A stretch of 51,590 bases of DNA, from contig WYBX01000047.1 of assembly GCA_011525695.1 (NCBI GenBank), positions 1-51,590 on the forward strand, written 5' to 3'. Position 1 is the first letter of the stretch; each line of letters opens with the position of its first letter. This stretch comes from Verrucomicrobiia bacterium (lineage in GTDB: Bacteria > Verrucomicrobiota > Verrucomicrobiia > Opitutales > Opitutaceae). Below the pieces are notes generated by a model. It searched no databases, was not told the origin of the DNA, and worked only from the letters and a program-made list of their open reading frames with translations. Shown piece after piece: positions 17,567-25,501 of the stretch. Made by a program: the position numbers and the translations under genes.

Positions 17567-19006
17567 ATGAAAAAGCCCGGTCCCCACCTCCTCCGCCTTC
17601 CGCTCCTCATCGTCGTTTGCATCGGGTCATGGACGCTGGCCGCGGCGGCCCCGAAGCCGGCGAGGCCGAACATCCTCTTCGTCTTTGGCGACCAGTGGCG
17701 CGCGCAGGCATTTGGATATGCCGGCGATCCCAATGTGCGCACGCCGGAGTTCGACCGGTTTCATCGCGAGGCCATCAGCTTCACCAACGCCGTCTCCGGC
17801 GTGCCGGTGTGCTCTCCCTATCGCGCGTCGCTCCTGACGGGCAAGCGGGTCCTGACGCATGGTGTATTCATCAATGACGTACCACTCGCCCAGGATCCGG
17901 ACTCGATCGCGCGGGTTCTCACGCGGGCGGGTTACGACACCGGTTACATTGGCAAATGGCACGTGGGCGGCCGCGGCCGGGGCTCCTTCATCCCGCGCCA
18001 ACTCCGCCAGGGGTTCGATTACTGGAAAGCGCTCGAATGCACGCACAATTACAACCACTCCGCCTACTACGAGGGCGACGATCCGGAAGTGCGGTGGTGG
18101 GACGGGTACGACGCCATCGCGCAGACCCGTGACGCACAGCAATACCTGCGCTCGCGCGGCGCAGGGGCCAAACCCTTTGTCCTCTTTCTTTCCTGGGGCG
18201 GGCCGCACGATCCGTATCCCCAGGCGCCCGCCGAACTGCAGGCGCTCTATCCCGCGGAAAAGCTCCAGCTTCGGCCCAATGTGCCGCCGGAGCTGGAGGC
18301 CCGGGCCCGGGCGGACTCCGTCGGGTATTACGCGCATTGCACCGCGCTCGACACCTGCTTCGGCGAATTGCGCCGGACACTGCGGGAGACCGGATTGGAA
18401 GCGAACACCATCCTGGTGTTTACCGCCGACCACGGCGACTTGCTCGGTTCGCAGGGTCAGCGTTTCAAGCAGCAACCGTATGACGAATCGATCCGGGTCC
18501 CGTTCATGGTCCAGTGGCCGGCGGGTCTCGGCACCCAGGCCCGGCAGCTGGATGCCCCGCTCAGCAGCCCCGACATCATGCCGACGCTGCTCGGCCTGGC
18601 CGGCGTGCCCATCCCCGCCGGCGTGGAGGGACATGACTTCAGCGGATATATCCGTGGTGGCGCGGATCCCAGCGGCGGCGAAGCGCTCCTGGCCTGTCCG
18701 AGCCCGTTCGGCCCGCAATGGGGGCGCGCAAAGGGCGGGCGCGAGTACCGGGGTTTGCGCACCGTGCGCCACACCTATGTGCGCGATCGCAACGGGCCCT
18801 GGCTCCTGTTCGACAACGAGCGTGATCCCTATCAACTCGACAACCTCGTCGGACGGCCGGAAGCGGCCGCGCTCCAGGCAGCACTGGATGCCCGGCTGCA
18901 GCGGCGGCTGCAGCGCGAGGGCGACGAATTTCTGCCCGGGGAAGCTTACATCGCCCGCTGGGGCTACAAGACCGATGCCTCCGGGGCCATGCCGATCATT
19001 CAATGA
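17567..19006 (+). CDS. Exported type I sulfatase
   Basis: A 479-residue exported sulfatase. ATG at 17567 gives the signal peptide MKKPGPHLLRLPLLIVVCIG. The sulfatase signature CSPYRASLLTGKR (Cys near residue 84) is present; a maturase would convert this Cys to formylglycine. Metal-binding phrases NILFVFGDQ and FTADHGDLLG are also visible, and the C-terminus carries the usual subdomain. The first metal motif is GDQ rather than the common DD. It probably desulfates the polysaccharide attacked by the two upstream glycosidases. No formylglycine-generating enzyme gene is in the window. Confidence 0.9.
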   Translation: MKKPGPHLLRLPLLIVVCIGSWTLAAAAPKPARPNILFVFGDQWRAQAFGYAGDPNVRTPEFDRFHREAISFTNAVSGVPVCSPYRASLLTGKRVLTHGVFINDVPLAQDPDSIARVLTRAGYDTGYIGKWHVGGRGRGSFIPRQLRQGFDYWKALECTHNYNHSAYYEGDDPEVRWWDGYDAIAQTRDAQQYLRSRGAGAKPFVLFLSWGGPHDPYPQAPAELQALYPAEKLQLRPNVPPELEARARADSVGYYAHCTALDTCFGELRRTLRETGLEANTILVFTADHGDLLGSQGQRFKQQPYDESIRVPFMVQWPAGLGTQARQLDAPLSSPDIMPTLLGLAGVPIPAGVEGHDFSGYIRGGADPSGGEALLACPSPFGPQWGRAKGGREYRGLRTVRHTYVRDRNGPWLLFDNERDPYQLDNLVGRPEAAALQAALDARLQRRLQREGDEFLPGEAYIARWGYKTDASGAMPIIQ

Positions 19007-19025
19007 TCGCCCGCCCCTGGATGCT

Positions 19026-19045
19026 GGGAAAGCGCATCGTTTCCC
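19026..19045. terminator. Hairpin between convergent genes
   Basis: GGGAAA (19026-19031) and TTTCCC (19040-19045) form a 6-base stem with an 8-base loop. It sits in the 39-base gap between the sulfatase stop and the oppositely oriented dimethylformamidase-like stop, where a shared bidirectional terminator is expected. The stem is short and there is no long U-tract. Confidence 0.4.
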
Positions 19046-20599
19046 CTAACGCCCGAGCGCCCGCTGCAGGAGATTTCGCGTGATCCGCTGGACGCGGTCG
19101 TCGGCACCGTGCGGGCGGTTCCAATGCGACCACGGCAGCATATGGCCGGGCGGGAAAGACATCCCCTGCGCCCACCAGATCGTGGCGGCATTGAACACGA
19201 AGTTTCCCTTGGGTCCCGGATAGATCGTCGCCGTCCAATGTTGCGGCACCGTCCCGCCCTTCCACGCCGTGCCCTCGGCCACGACCTCCAAACCCGGGAT
19301 CTTCGCGGGCTGACCGTGATACTCCCAGCCGACCAGGCCTGGAATGCGATCGCCCCGCTTCATGCCCGTGCCCTCGAACATCCAGTGATCCGGTTGGGCG
19401 ACAATCCAGTCCGCACCGCCGTTGACCGGGATGACGTTGACCGCGCCCAGCAGCAACCCCTCGTCCGGGCCGATGGTTGAATAGAGGTCCCGCTCCCGGA
19501 ACTCCGGCTGCCGCGACATCCCGCCGTACGGTGCCGCCCGCCGGAGGCGTCGGTTCGGCATGCCAGCCGCGTTGGGACTGAACGGACTCACCCAGCAAAG
19601 CGTGTTGCCGGATAGAAACAGGACATTGACACCGGCGTCGCGCATCGCGGTGACGGCATGATAGGAGCGCTCATCCCAGTATTCGTCGTGCCCGACGCTG
19701 ATCAGCGCCTTGCACTTCAGGCCGCGCTCCGGCGTGAGCATGTCGGACTGCGAGCAATAGGTCACGTCGTATCCCTGCTGCTCGAGCCAGTACGCGAGCG
19801 GATACTCCCAGCACAGCCACTCGCCACTGCCCACCGACTGTGGGTTGTCATAGATTTGACGATACTTTCCGTAGGGCCGGTCGAAGCTGACGTCGACCGT
19901 TGGCTTGGAGGTCATCGGCGGGGTGCCATCGTCGTAGAGCGAGTAGGTTCCGGGCCAGCGGTTGTAGGCCTGCCACGTGTTGTCGCTGCATTGGAAGAGA
20001 ATGTCGGCCGGCCGATCGTCGCGCACGATGAAGACCACGTAGCTCTGCCAGTAGGGAAAGTCGTCCCTCCCCGGCAGCGTGGTCAGCCGGCCAAGATAGA
20101 CGCCGCTCGGCCAGTCCGCGGGAATCTTGAGCGACGCGCTTGGCTCCCAGCGGCATTCGGTCAGCCGGCGCTCCCCGACCTCGGGGTCTGCCTGCCGCTT
20201 GCCCGGGAAAGGCCCGAGGGTGGTCATCAACCGGGCCCCACGGCCGCCGTAATACCCGGAGCGGAAGATTTCGATCTGGTAACGCGACGGCGGATTGGTG
20301 CTGACCATCAACTCGACCGTCTCGCCTGCCTTGAGGCTCTGGCGCGAGCAGTAACCCTCGATCACCGATGAACGAATTGCCTCGCGCATCGAGCCGTCCT
20401 CGGGGGTATCGACCCGGACGCGGGTCAGTTGCCAGTCTCGGGCTCCCTCGTGCGCATTCTCGCGCGGGATGATGCCTGAGGCGCCGGGCGCCGCCGCGAG
20501 GATCGAGCCCGGCCGTACCATCGCCGCCGCCACAGCCGCCGAAGTCGCGCCGGTCAGGAAGGCACGGCGCCCGAGGGGAGAGGTATTCTGGGAGTTCAT
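19046..20599 (-). CDS. Tat-exported N,N-dimethylformamidase beta-subunit-like protein (copy 1)
   Basis: A 517-residue protein with a Tat signal (GRRAFLTGATSAAVAAAMVR). The body matches the large-subunit family of N,N-dimethylformamidase: ADILFQCSDNTWQAYNRW, YDNPQSVGSGEWLCWEYPLAYW, and SVGHDEYWD, the most conserved site and a candidate iron-binding region. The small DMFase subunit is absent, and export argues against a typical cytoplasmic amidase role, so the substrate is unknown. It is the last gene of a five-gene minus-strand run; its start lies 7 bases after the NapH-like stop. A close paralogue lies at 49315-50895. Confidence 0.75.
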   Translation of the reverse strand: MNSQNTSPLGRRAFLTGATSAAVAAAMVRPGSILAAAPGASGIIPRENAHEGARDWQLTRVRVDTPEDGSMREAIRSSVIEGYCSRQSLKAGETVELMVSTNPPSRYQIEIFRSGYYGGRGARLMTTLGPFPGKRQADPEVGERRLTECRWEPSASLKIPADWPSGVYLGRLTTLPGRDDFPYWQSYVVFIVRDDRPADILFQCSDNTWQAYNRWPGTYSLYDDGTPPMTSKPTVDVSFDRPYGKYRQIYDNPQSVGSGEWLCWEYPLAYWLEQQGYDVTYCSQSDMLTPERGLKCKALISVGHDEYWDERSYHAVTAMRDAGVNVLFLSGNTLCWVSPFSPNAAGMPNRRLRRAAPYGGMSRQPEFRERDLYSTIGPDEGLLLGAVNVIPVNGGADWIVAQPDHWMFEGTGMKRGDRIPGLVGWEYHGQPAKIPGLEVVAEGTAWKGGTVPQHWTATIYPGPKGNFVFNAATIWWAQGMSFPPGHMLPWSHWNRPHGADDRVQRITRNLLQRALGR

Positions 20600-20606
20600 A
20601 CGTCAA

Positions 20607-22034
20607 TCAGGATGAGGTTGCGCGGGCGGATGCCAGACGATGCTCGCGCCGGGCGATGATGACAGCCGCCGCCAGCAAGGCGAGACCGATGCCGTTCAAG
20701 ATGAGGGGATCGACCAGCGCCCCGGGCATCGCCCGGGCCCCGTTTCCCAGCGCAATGGCCGTATCGACCCCGCCCGGGTCGCGGAGCGCCCCCGGCAGAA
20801 AGCGCGACCAGGAGATGGACTCCGCGAGCGCCCGCCCCATGTGGAGGGAAGACACGACCACCGCCGCGGGTAGCGCGAGCCGGCGCCATAGGCCAACGAG
20901 GGAATCACGCATACCGAGCAGCCACATCACGCCGGCAAGCCCGCACCACACCAGCAAGGGAAACCCCACCAGGGTCCATGCCGCGGCCAGCCAGTCGACA
21001 CCGGCCAGCCAGCCCAGCCGGCCGGCTACCCAGGTCGGCGCCGCCAGGAACACCTGCTCCGCGAACTCGCTTGCCTCCGCCCATTCGGAAATGACGAAGC
21101 CCGAATCAATCATCACGAAAAACGTGAGGGCCAACGAGGCGCGGAAGGTGCGGGCATCGGCGGCGGAAAAGGGGCGGCGGAGCAGCAGTCGCATGTTGCC
21201 CGGCGGACAGGCCTTGATGCACTGGGCGCAGAGCAGGCAATCCAGGTTGCTATCGAGCATCGCCGGGTTGAGCAGACTCGGACAGCTGCGGGCGTCCAAC
21301 CGATCGCGATTGCCCGCCGCCCGACACTCCGCCCCGGCGCAGCCCCGGCAGACGGACTGGCTCGCCGGTCGGACCGCGAAAATTCCGCCGCGACCATAGA
21401 TCCCCAGCAGCAGTCCTACGGGACAGAATCCACGGCAGTAGGCGCGATGCCGGAAGGCCAGACTCGTGACCACCACCAGCAGGATCAACCCAAGCAGCAG
21501 ACCGGCCGTATAGGCGGGAACACGATGGATATGAAAGACAATCACGAGGAGGTGCGTGGTCGCGTAAAGGAGAACGATGACGGTCCCCGCCTCCACCCAC
21601 CTGGGCAGCGCCCTCTGCCCAATGCCAAGACGGCGGGCGATGCGCTCGACGAAGTTGCTCAGGAGTTCCAGCGGGCAGACCATGCACCAGACGCGTCCAA
21701 GCAGCACTGCCCCCCACACCATGGCCGGCCACCACACGCCCCAGATGACCAGCGTGATCAGGAAGGTCCGGGAAAAGACCCGTTCGTCCACTTCCGCGGG
21801 TGCGAAGACGCCCCAAGCCTGGATCAGAAAGAGCACAAATACGCCCAGCAACGCCGCCTGGATCACATAGGGGAAGCCGACCCACCGGATCAGTGCGCCC
21901 AAGCCGCGAATCTCGAGCAGATCGATTCCGTCCGATCTTCCCCTCATTTCCTGTGCGGCATGGGGGTCGACATCGGCCGGGATGCCGGTGATCGCCGCCT
22001 CCGCACTCGCTGGACTGGGTTTCGGCCGTGCCAT
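20607..22034 (-). CDS. NapH/CcoG-like membrane iron-sulfur protein
   Basis: A 475-residue polytopic membrane protein. Helices frame cysteine motifs typical of NapH-type electron carriers: CMVCPLEL and CRGFCPVG at membrane edges, then CRGCAGAEC and CLLCAQCIKACPP, the latter a classical 4Fe-4S site while the former is divergent. Further hydrophobic segments follow to the C-terminus. It probably moves electrons between the quinone pool and periplasmic hemes. It begins 3 bases after the nonaheme cytochrome stop and is followed by the dimethylformamidase-like gene after 7 bases, so all are likely co-transcribed. Confidence 0.8.
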   Translation of the reverse strand: MARPKPSPASAEAAITGIPADVDPHAAQEMRGRSDGIDLLEIRGLGALIRWVGFPYVIQAALLGVFVLFLIQAWGVFAPAEVDERVFSRTFLITLVIWGVWWPAMVWGAVLLGRVWCMVCPLELLSNFVERIARRLGIGQRALPRWVEAGTVIVLLYATTHLLVIVFHIHRVPAYTAGLLLGLILLVVVTSLAFRHRAYCRGFCPVGLLLGIYGRGGIFAVRPASQSVCRGCAGAECRAAGNRDRLDARSCPSLLNPAMLDSNLDCLLCAQCIKACPPGNMRLLLRRPFSAADARTFRASLALTFFVMIDSGFVISEWAEASEFAEQVFLAAPTWVAGRLGWLAGVDWLAAAWTLVGFPLLVWCGLAGVMWLLGMRDSLVGLWRRLALPAAVVVSSLHMGRALAESISWSRFLPGALRDPGGVDTAIALGNGARAMPGALVDPLILNGIGLALLAAAVIIARREHRLASARATSS

Positions 22035-22037
22035 CGT

Positions 22038-23051
22038 TCAGTTCTTCCCCGGACGTTGCCCCTCGTGACAGTCGCCGCAGGCGACACGGTGGATGTCATG
22101 CTTGCTCTCCCGCGAGCGAAATGACGTATCCATCACTTCCACATCGATGCCACAGTGCGAATTCGCCGGGTGACAGGAACGGCACGACAACGCCGCCGAG
22201 TTGGAATGGGCATTGTGGCAATCGAGGCAGCTCAGACCCTCGTGGACTCCGGCGGGAGTGCGGTCGTCGGAGGTGCCAAGCTGATGGTTGGCCGTCGGTG
22301 CATGGCACTGCACGCAAAGCCGCTGCCGGGGATCGGCGGAGATCTCCACCCGGCGATCACCCTGCAAGATCGCCGGTGCCGGCAGGAGACTCGCGGCAAA
22401 AGCCGTGCGCTCGCGCCGGTCGTAAAATTGCAGATGTTCCGCCGGAGCGGCCGCCGCCGGCGTGTGGATGCGATGGCACGCCAGACAGGGAATGGTTGGC
22501 TGCGCCGCTTTGGCCGGATCCTTCAGCGTCCATGGTCCGGTGGTATCCAAAGGCGTCACCAGTTCGTGGATCTCTCCGTCGAAGAACATCCCGTGACACC
22601 GCAGGCAATCCGCCTCCGGGTGCTCACTTCCATTTTGAGCCGGATCGAGAAAGATTCGCGCGTAGCCAGCCGAGTGCCGACTGGACTGCCAGTCGGCATA
22701 GCTCTGCGGATGGCAGTCACGACACGAGTCCTGGAGAACATGGATCGCCTGCTCCGTCAGCCGGATGGGCTGCTCCTTCCCGCCGCCGAAGTGCTGCACC
22801 ACCCGGTTCACGTGCGCCGTCAGCGCGTGCACGTCGAGCGTGAGCGAGCCGCCATGGCATTCTCGACAATGCAGGGTGCGGTGCGCCGATACGGACCACT
22901 CTGCATGCTGGCTGCTCATCTCATGGCACGAGTTGCACGTGCGCGCGGGGTCCGCGAAATGGAAATATCCGAAACTGCCGATCGCGCTCGTGACGAGAAA
23001 CACGGCGGCAGGCAGGGCGAAGCCGAGAAAGAGGCCAAACCCCGGCCTCAT
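22038..23051 (-). CDS. Membrane-anchored nonaheme c-type cytochrome
   Basis: A 337-residue protein with one N-terminal membrane anchor (FGLFLGFALPAAVFLVTSAI) and nine CXXCH heme-binding motifs: CNSCH, CRECH, CRDCH, CLRCH, CLACH, CVQCH, CLDCH, CRSCH and CGDCH. This resembles NapC/NirT and related multiheme cytochromes but has more hemes than the four of NapC. It likely carries electrons in the periplasm from the GMC dehydrogenase. The ATG at 23051 overlaps the GMC stop as ATGA, and it is preferred over a longer frame to 23099 because the anchor begins there. Partner assignment is inferred from the operon. Confidence 0.85.
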   Translation of the reverse strand: MRPGFGLFLGFALPAAVFLVTSAIGSFGYFHFADPARTCNSCHEMSSQHAEWSVSAHRTLHCRECHGGSLTLDVHALTAHVNRVVQHFGGGKEQPIRLTEQAIHVLQDSCRDCHPQSYADWQSSRHSAGYARIFLDPAQNGSEHPEADCLRCHGMFFDGEIHELVTPLDTTGPWTLKDPAKAAQPTIPCLACHRIHTPAAAAPAEHLQFYDRRERTAFAASLLPAPAILQGDRRVEISADPRQRLCVQCHAPTANHQLGTSDDRTPAGVHEGLSCLDCHNAHSNSAALSCRSCHPANSHCGIDVEVMDTSFRSRESKHDIHRVACGDCHEGQRPGKN

Positions 23052-24688
23052 CGCGGGCGCCCTCCGCGCCAGTCTTGCACGATGTGGTGCCCCACCCAAT
23101 AGCCCAGGGCCATGATGGTCAGCGCCGGATTGAAGCCGCCGTTGGTGACGTGCAGGCTGCCGTCGGAAATGTAGAGGTTGTCAATTTCGTGCACCCGCCC
23201 ATGGCGATCGGTCACCGAGGTGGTGGGATCGCTTCCCATCCGGCACGTGCCCGCCTGATGTTGTCCGCCGGCCCCCTGCAGTCCCGTCGGCACGCGGGTC
23301 CAGATATCGGTCGCGCCCGCCTCGCGCACCCAGTTCTCGGCCTGGGCCGCGATGAATCGCGCAATCTCGAGCACGAGCGGGTGCCGCCTCCCGCCCATGC
23401 GCGCAACGGGAATGCCCCAGTGATCCCGGACGGCGGGATCCACCTCGACGCGCGATTCGAAAAGCGGGATCTCCTGGACAGGTCCGTGCACTTCCAGGCG
23501 GTGTTTGAAGTAGCGGCGTTGAAAATCCTTGTGCGCCTTGCCCCAGCGCGCCGCGCCGGGCGGGCGCACCCGCGTGAAACTGTACGGAGTGACGATGAAC
23601 CCGTTGCAAAGCATTGCGCCACCACACACGCCCGGGTTGCCATGGTTGAAGTCGCTGATTGCGATCGTCGCTCCGGCCCCGACGTCATCGTAGGTCTCCT
23701 CCGCGGCGTGCCCTTCGGCGCCGCAATAGGTGTGGCCCTGGAGGTTGCGTCCCACCCAATCGTGCCGGTTGCCGGCTCCATTGGGAAACAAGGGAGACTT
23801 GGAATTCAGCAGCAGGCGGGCGGTCTCGATGGCGCCGCCAGCCAGCACCACGAGGTCGGCCGGTTGCCAGTGAGCCTGGTCCTGTCCGTCGAAATAATGA
23901 ACTCCGCGCGCGCGGCCACGCTCATCCACGGTGACCTCGCTCACCATGACGTTGATGCGAAGCTCGCAATTTCCGGTGGCGAGGGCTGCGGGAATGACCG
24001 TGTTGTGCGATCCATTCTTGGCATTGATCTCACAGGCGAACCCGACGCAGTACCGGCAGCCGATGCAGGCATTGCGGCCGCGATAGGGGACTGAATTCCG
24101 CAGCATCGGAATCGGAAAAGCATGCCAGCCCAGACGGTCCGCGGCGCCCTTAAGCATCCGTCCCTCGCGGTTGTACGGGAACGCCGGCATCGGGTATGGC
24201 CTTTGGCGCGGCGGCGAGAAGGGATTGGTCGTCATGTCGCCGGAAACGCCGATCTCCCTCTCGGCCTTTTCGTAGAACGGTTCCAGATCGGCGTAGCTGA
24301 TTGGCCAGTCATCCAGCGTGGAATTCTCCGGGACGCCGTAAGTCGTACGCATCCGGAAATCCTGTTCCATGAAGCGCCACCCCATTGCCCCGTAGAAAAC
24401 CGTGCCGGACCCGACGCACGCGGCATTGTTGCTGTAGCCGCTTTCGCTCGAAATCACGCGCCGCCACTGGCCCGGTGTCGTCTGCGCCATCCGGGGATGG
24501 CGTTCATCGGGCCCGTAGGCGAGTTGCAGGCGCGTGAAGAGTTCATCGTGGTCGTGCTGTTCGAAGCTGATCCACCCGCCACGCTCGAGCAAAACGACCG
24601 AAAGTCCTGCGGCGGCGAGTTCCTTGGCGACGATTCCCCCACCCGCCCCCGCGCCCACGACCACTGCGTTCACGTGGCGTTGGTTCAC
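23048..24688 (-). CDS. GMC-family FAD dehydrogenase
   Basis: A 546-residue FAD oxidoreductase of the GMC group, catalytic-subunit type of membrane gluconate or glucose dehydrogenases. The FAD-binding VVVGAGAGGGIVAKEL is at residues 8-23, and the C-terminal GTCRMGSDP and GGFNPALTIMALGYW match the family. A cysteine cluster CIGCRYCVGFAC (near residue 210) suggests an Fe-S cluster like that of FAD-glucose dehydrogenase. It has no signal peptide of its own, so export by piggy-back on the Tat-carrying subunit 3 is expected. Both flanking genes overlap it by four bases. The substrate, an alcohol or sugar, is not known. Confidence 0.88.
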   Translation of the reverse strand: MNQRHVNAVVVGAGAGGGIVAKELAAAGLSVVLLERGGWISFEQHDHDELFTRLQLAYGPDERHPRMAQTTPGQWRRVISSESGYSNNAACVGSGTVFYGAMGWRFMEQDFRMRTTYGVPENSTLDDWPISYADLEPFYEKAEREIGVSGDMTTNPFSPPRQRPYPMPAFPYNREGRMLKGAADRLGWHAFPIPMLRNSVPYRGRNACIGCRYCVGFACEINAKNGSHNTVIPAALATGNCELRINVMVSEVTVDERGRARGVHYFDGQDQAHWQPADLVVLAGGAIETARLLLNSKSPLFPNGAGNRHDWVGRNLQGHTYCGAEGHAAEETYDDVGAGATIAISDFNHGNPGVCGGAMLCNGFIVTPYSFTRVRPPGAARWGKAHKDFQRRYFKHRLEVHGPVQEIPLFESRVEVDPAVRDHWGIPVARMGGRRHPLVLEIARFIAAQAENWVREAGATDIWTRVPTGLQGAGGQHQAGTCRMGSDPTTSVTDRHGRVHEIDNLYISDGSLHVTNGGFNPALTIMALGYWVGHHIVQDWRGGRPR

Positions 24689-25293
24689 GGCTCGAGACTC
24701 CGGAACTTGTTTCGCCCGAGCACCTGCGGATAATCGAGGCCAAGCATCCGATAGCTCAGGTAGCCCCGGTTGCCGCCATGGCGCGGGCTACCGTAAAAGC
24801 CCTGCATGGTGTGGTCGACCACGAGCCGAAAGAAGGCATCCTGGGCCGGTTCCCCCCACGGCGCCGGATCGGCCCGCGCGGCTTCAATCGTGCGCAGCAC
24901 CTCGGTTTTCGCCTCCGTGGAAAGCTCCGTGAAGGCCGCCTGGTGCGCGGCCAGGCAGGTCAGCCGGAATGCCTCCAGCCCACGCCGGTAAGTCGGCGCG
25001 TGTTCCCTCAACATGCCGGCCGCGACCTGCCGATCGATATAGTGGATGACCCCGGCATCCGTGGCGCCGCCAACATCGTCCCGGGGGATGATTTGCTCGC
25101 AGATGGCCACCAGGAGTTCTGCCTCGGCGTCGGTAAAGAAGCGATATGGACCTGGCCTGCCCTTGGCCAACCAGGGGAACACCGCGGATCCCCCGGCGCC
25201 GACGGCGGTGCCGGCCAGGCCCATCATCGTCAGCTTCAGCGCGCTGCGACGGGTCACAGCCGTTCGATGGGACGCCGGAAGCGCTGGATTCAT
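24685..25293 (-). CDS. Gluconate 2-dehydrogenase subunit 3-like protein
   Basis: A 202-residue small subunit with a Tat signal (RRSALKLTMMGLAGTAVGAGG, residues 15-35). The mature part matches the gluconate 2-dehydrogenase subunit 3 family (FFTDAEAELLVAICEQIIPRDD, GYLSYRMLGLDYPQ), which chaperones and exports the flavin subunit. It is the first gene of the run down to 19046, and its TGA overlaps the GMC ATG. A divergent promoter region of about 200 bases separates it from the CehA/McbA gene. Confidence 0.88.
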   Translation of the reverse strand: MNPALPASHRTAVTRRSALKLTMMGLAGTAVGAGGSAVFPWLAKGRPGPYRFFTDAEAELLVAICEQIIPRDDVGGATDAGVIHYIDRQVAAGMLREHAPTYRRGLEAFRLTCLAAHQAAFTELSTEAKTEVLRTIEAARADPAPWGEPAQDAFFRLVVDHTMQGFYGSPRHGGNRGYLSYRMLGLDYPQVLGRNKFRSLEP

Positions 25294-25412
25294 GCGGGCA
25301 GGATTGAGGCGAAAAGGTCGGGACGGACAGCCACGGGGGCCAGATTACGCCCCCAGTGAAAACGCGTCCTCGCAGATATTGCTCAGAACTTCGCATGAGT
25401 TGTTTCGCGTCC

Positions 25413-25430
25413 TTGAGAAACCTTTCTTGC
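25413..25430 (+). promoter_or_regulatory. TTTCTTG palindrome-like site, possible regulator operator
   Basis: TGAGAAA (25414-25420) and TTTCTTG (25423-25429) form an imperfect inverted repeat with a 2-base spacer, located in the 208-base divergent gap (25294-25501) and about 70 bases before the CehA/McbA gene. The following bases CTGA, ATC and TTATCC also match the site at 29623. Similar sites lie at 39003 and 40344. No other feature was seen in the gap. Confidence 0.4.
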
Positions 25431-25501
25431 GTCTGACCCATCCTTATCCAAGGACATGGAGGCTGCCAGACTCTCCAGCGTTGAAAGCGGGTCCGGCAGC
25501 A

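Noticed and set aside
17627..19003. 458-codon minus-strand frame opposite the sulfatase
   Set aside because: The sulfatase signature is on the plus strand; this frame is a shadow.
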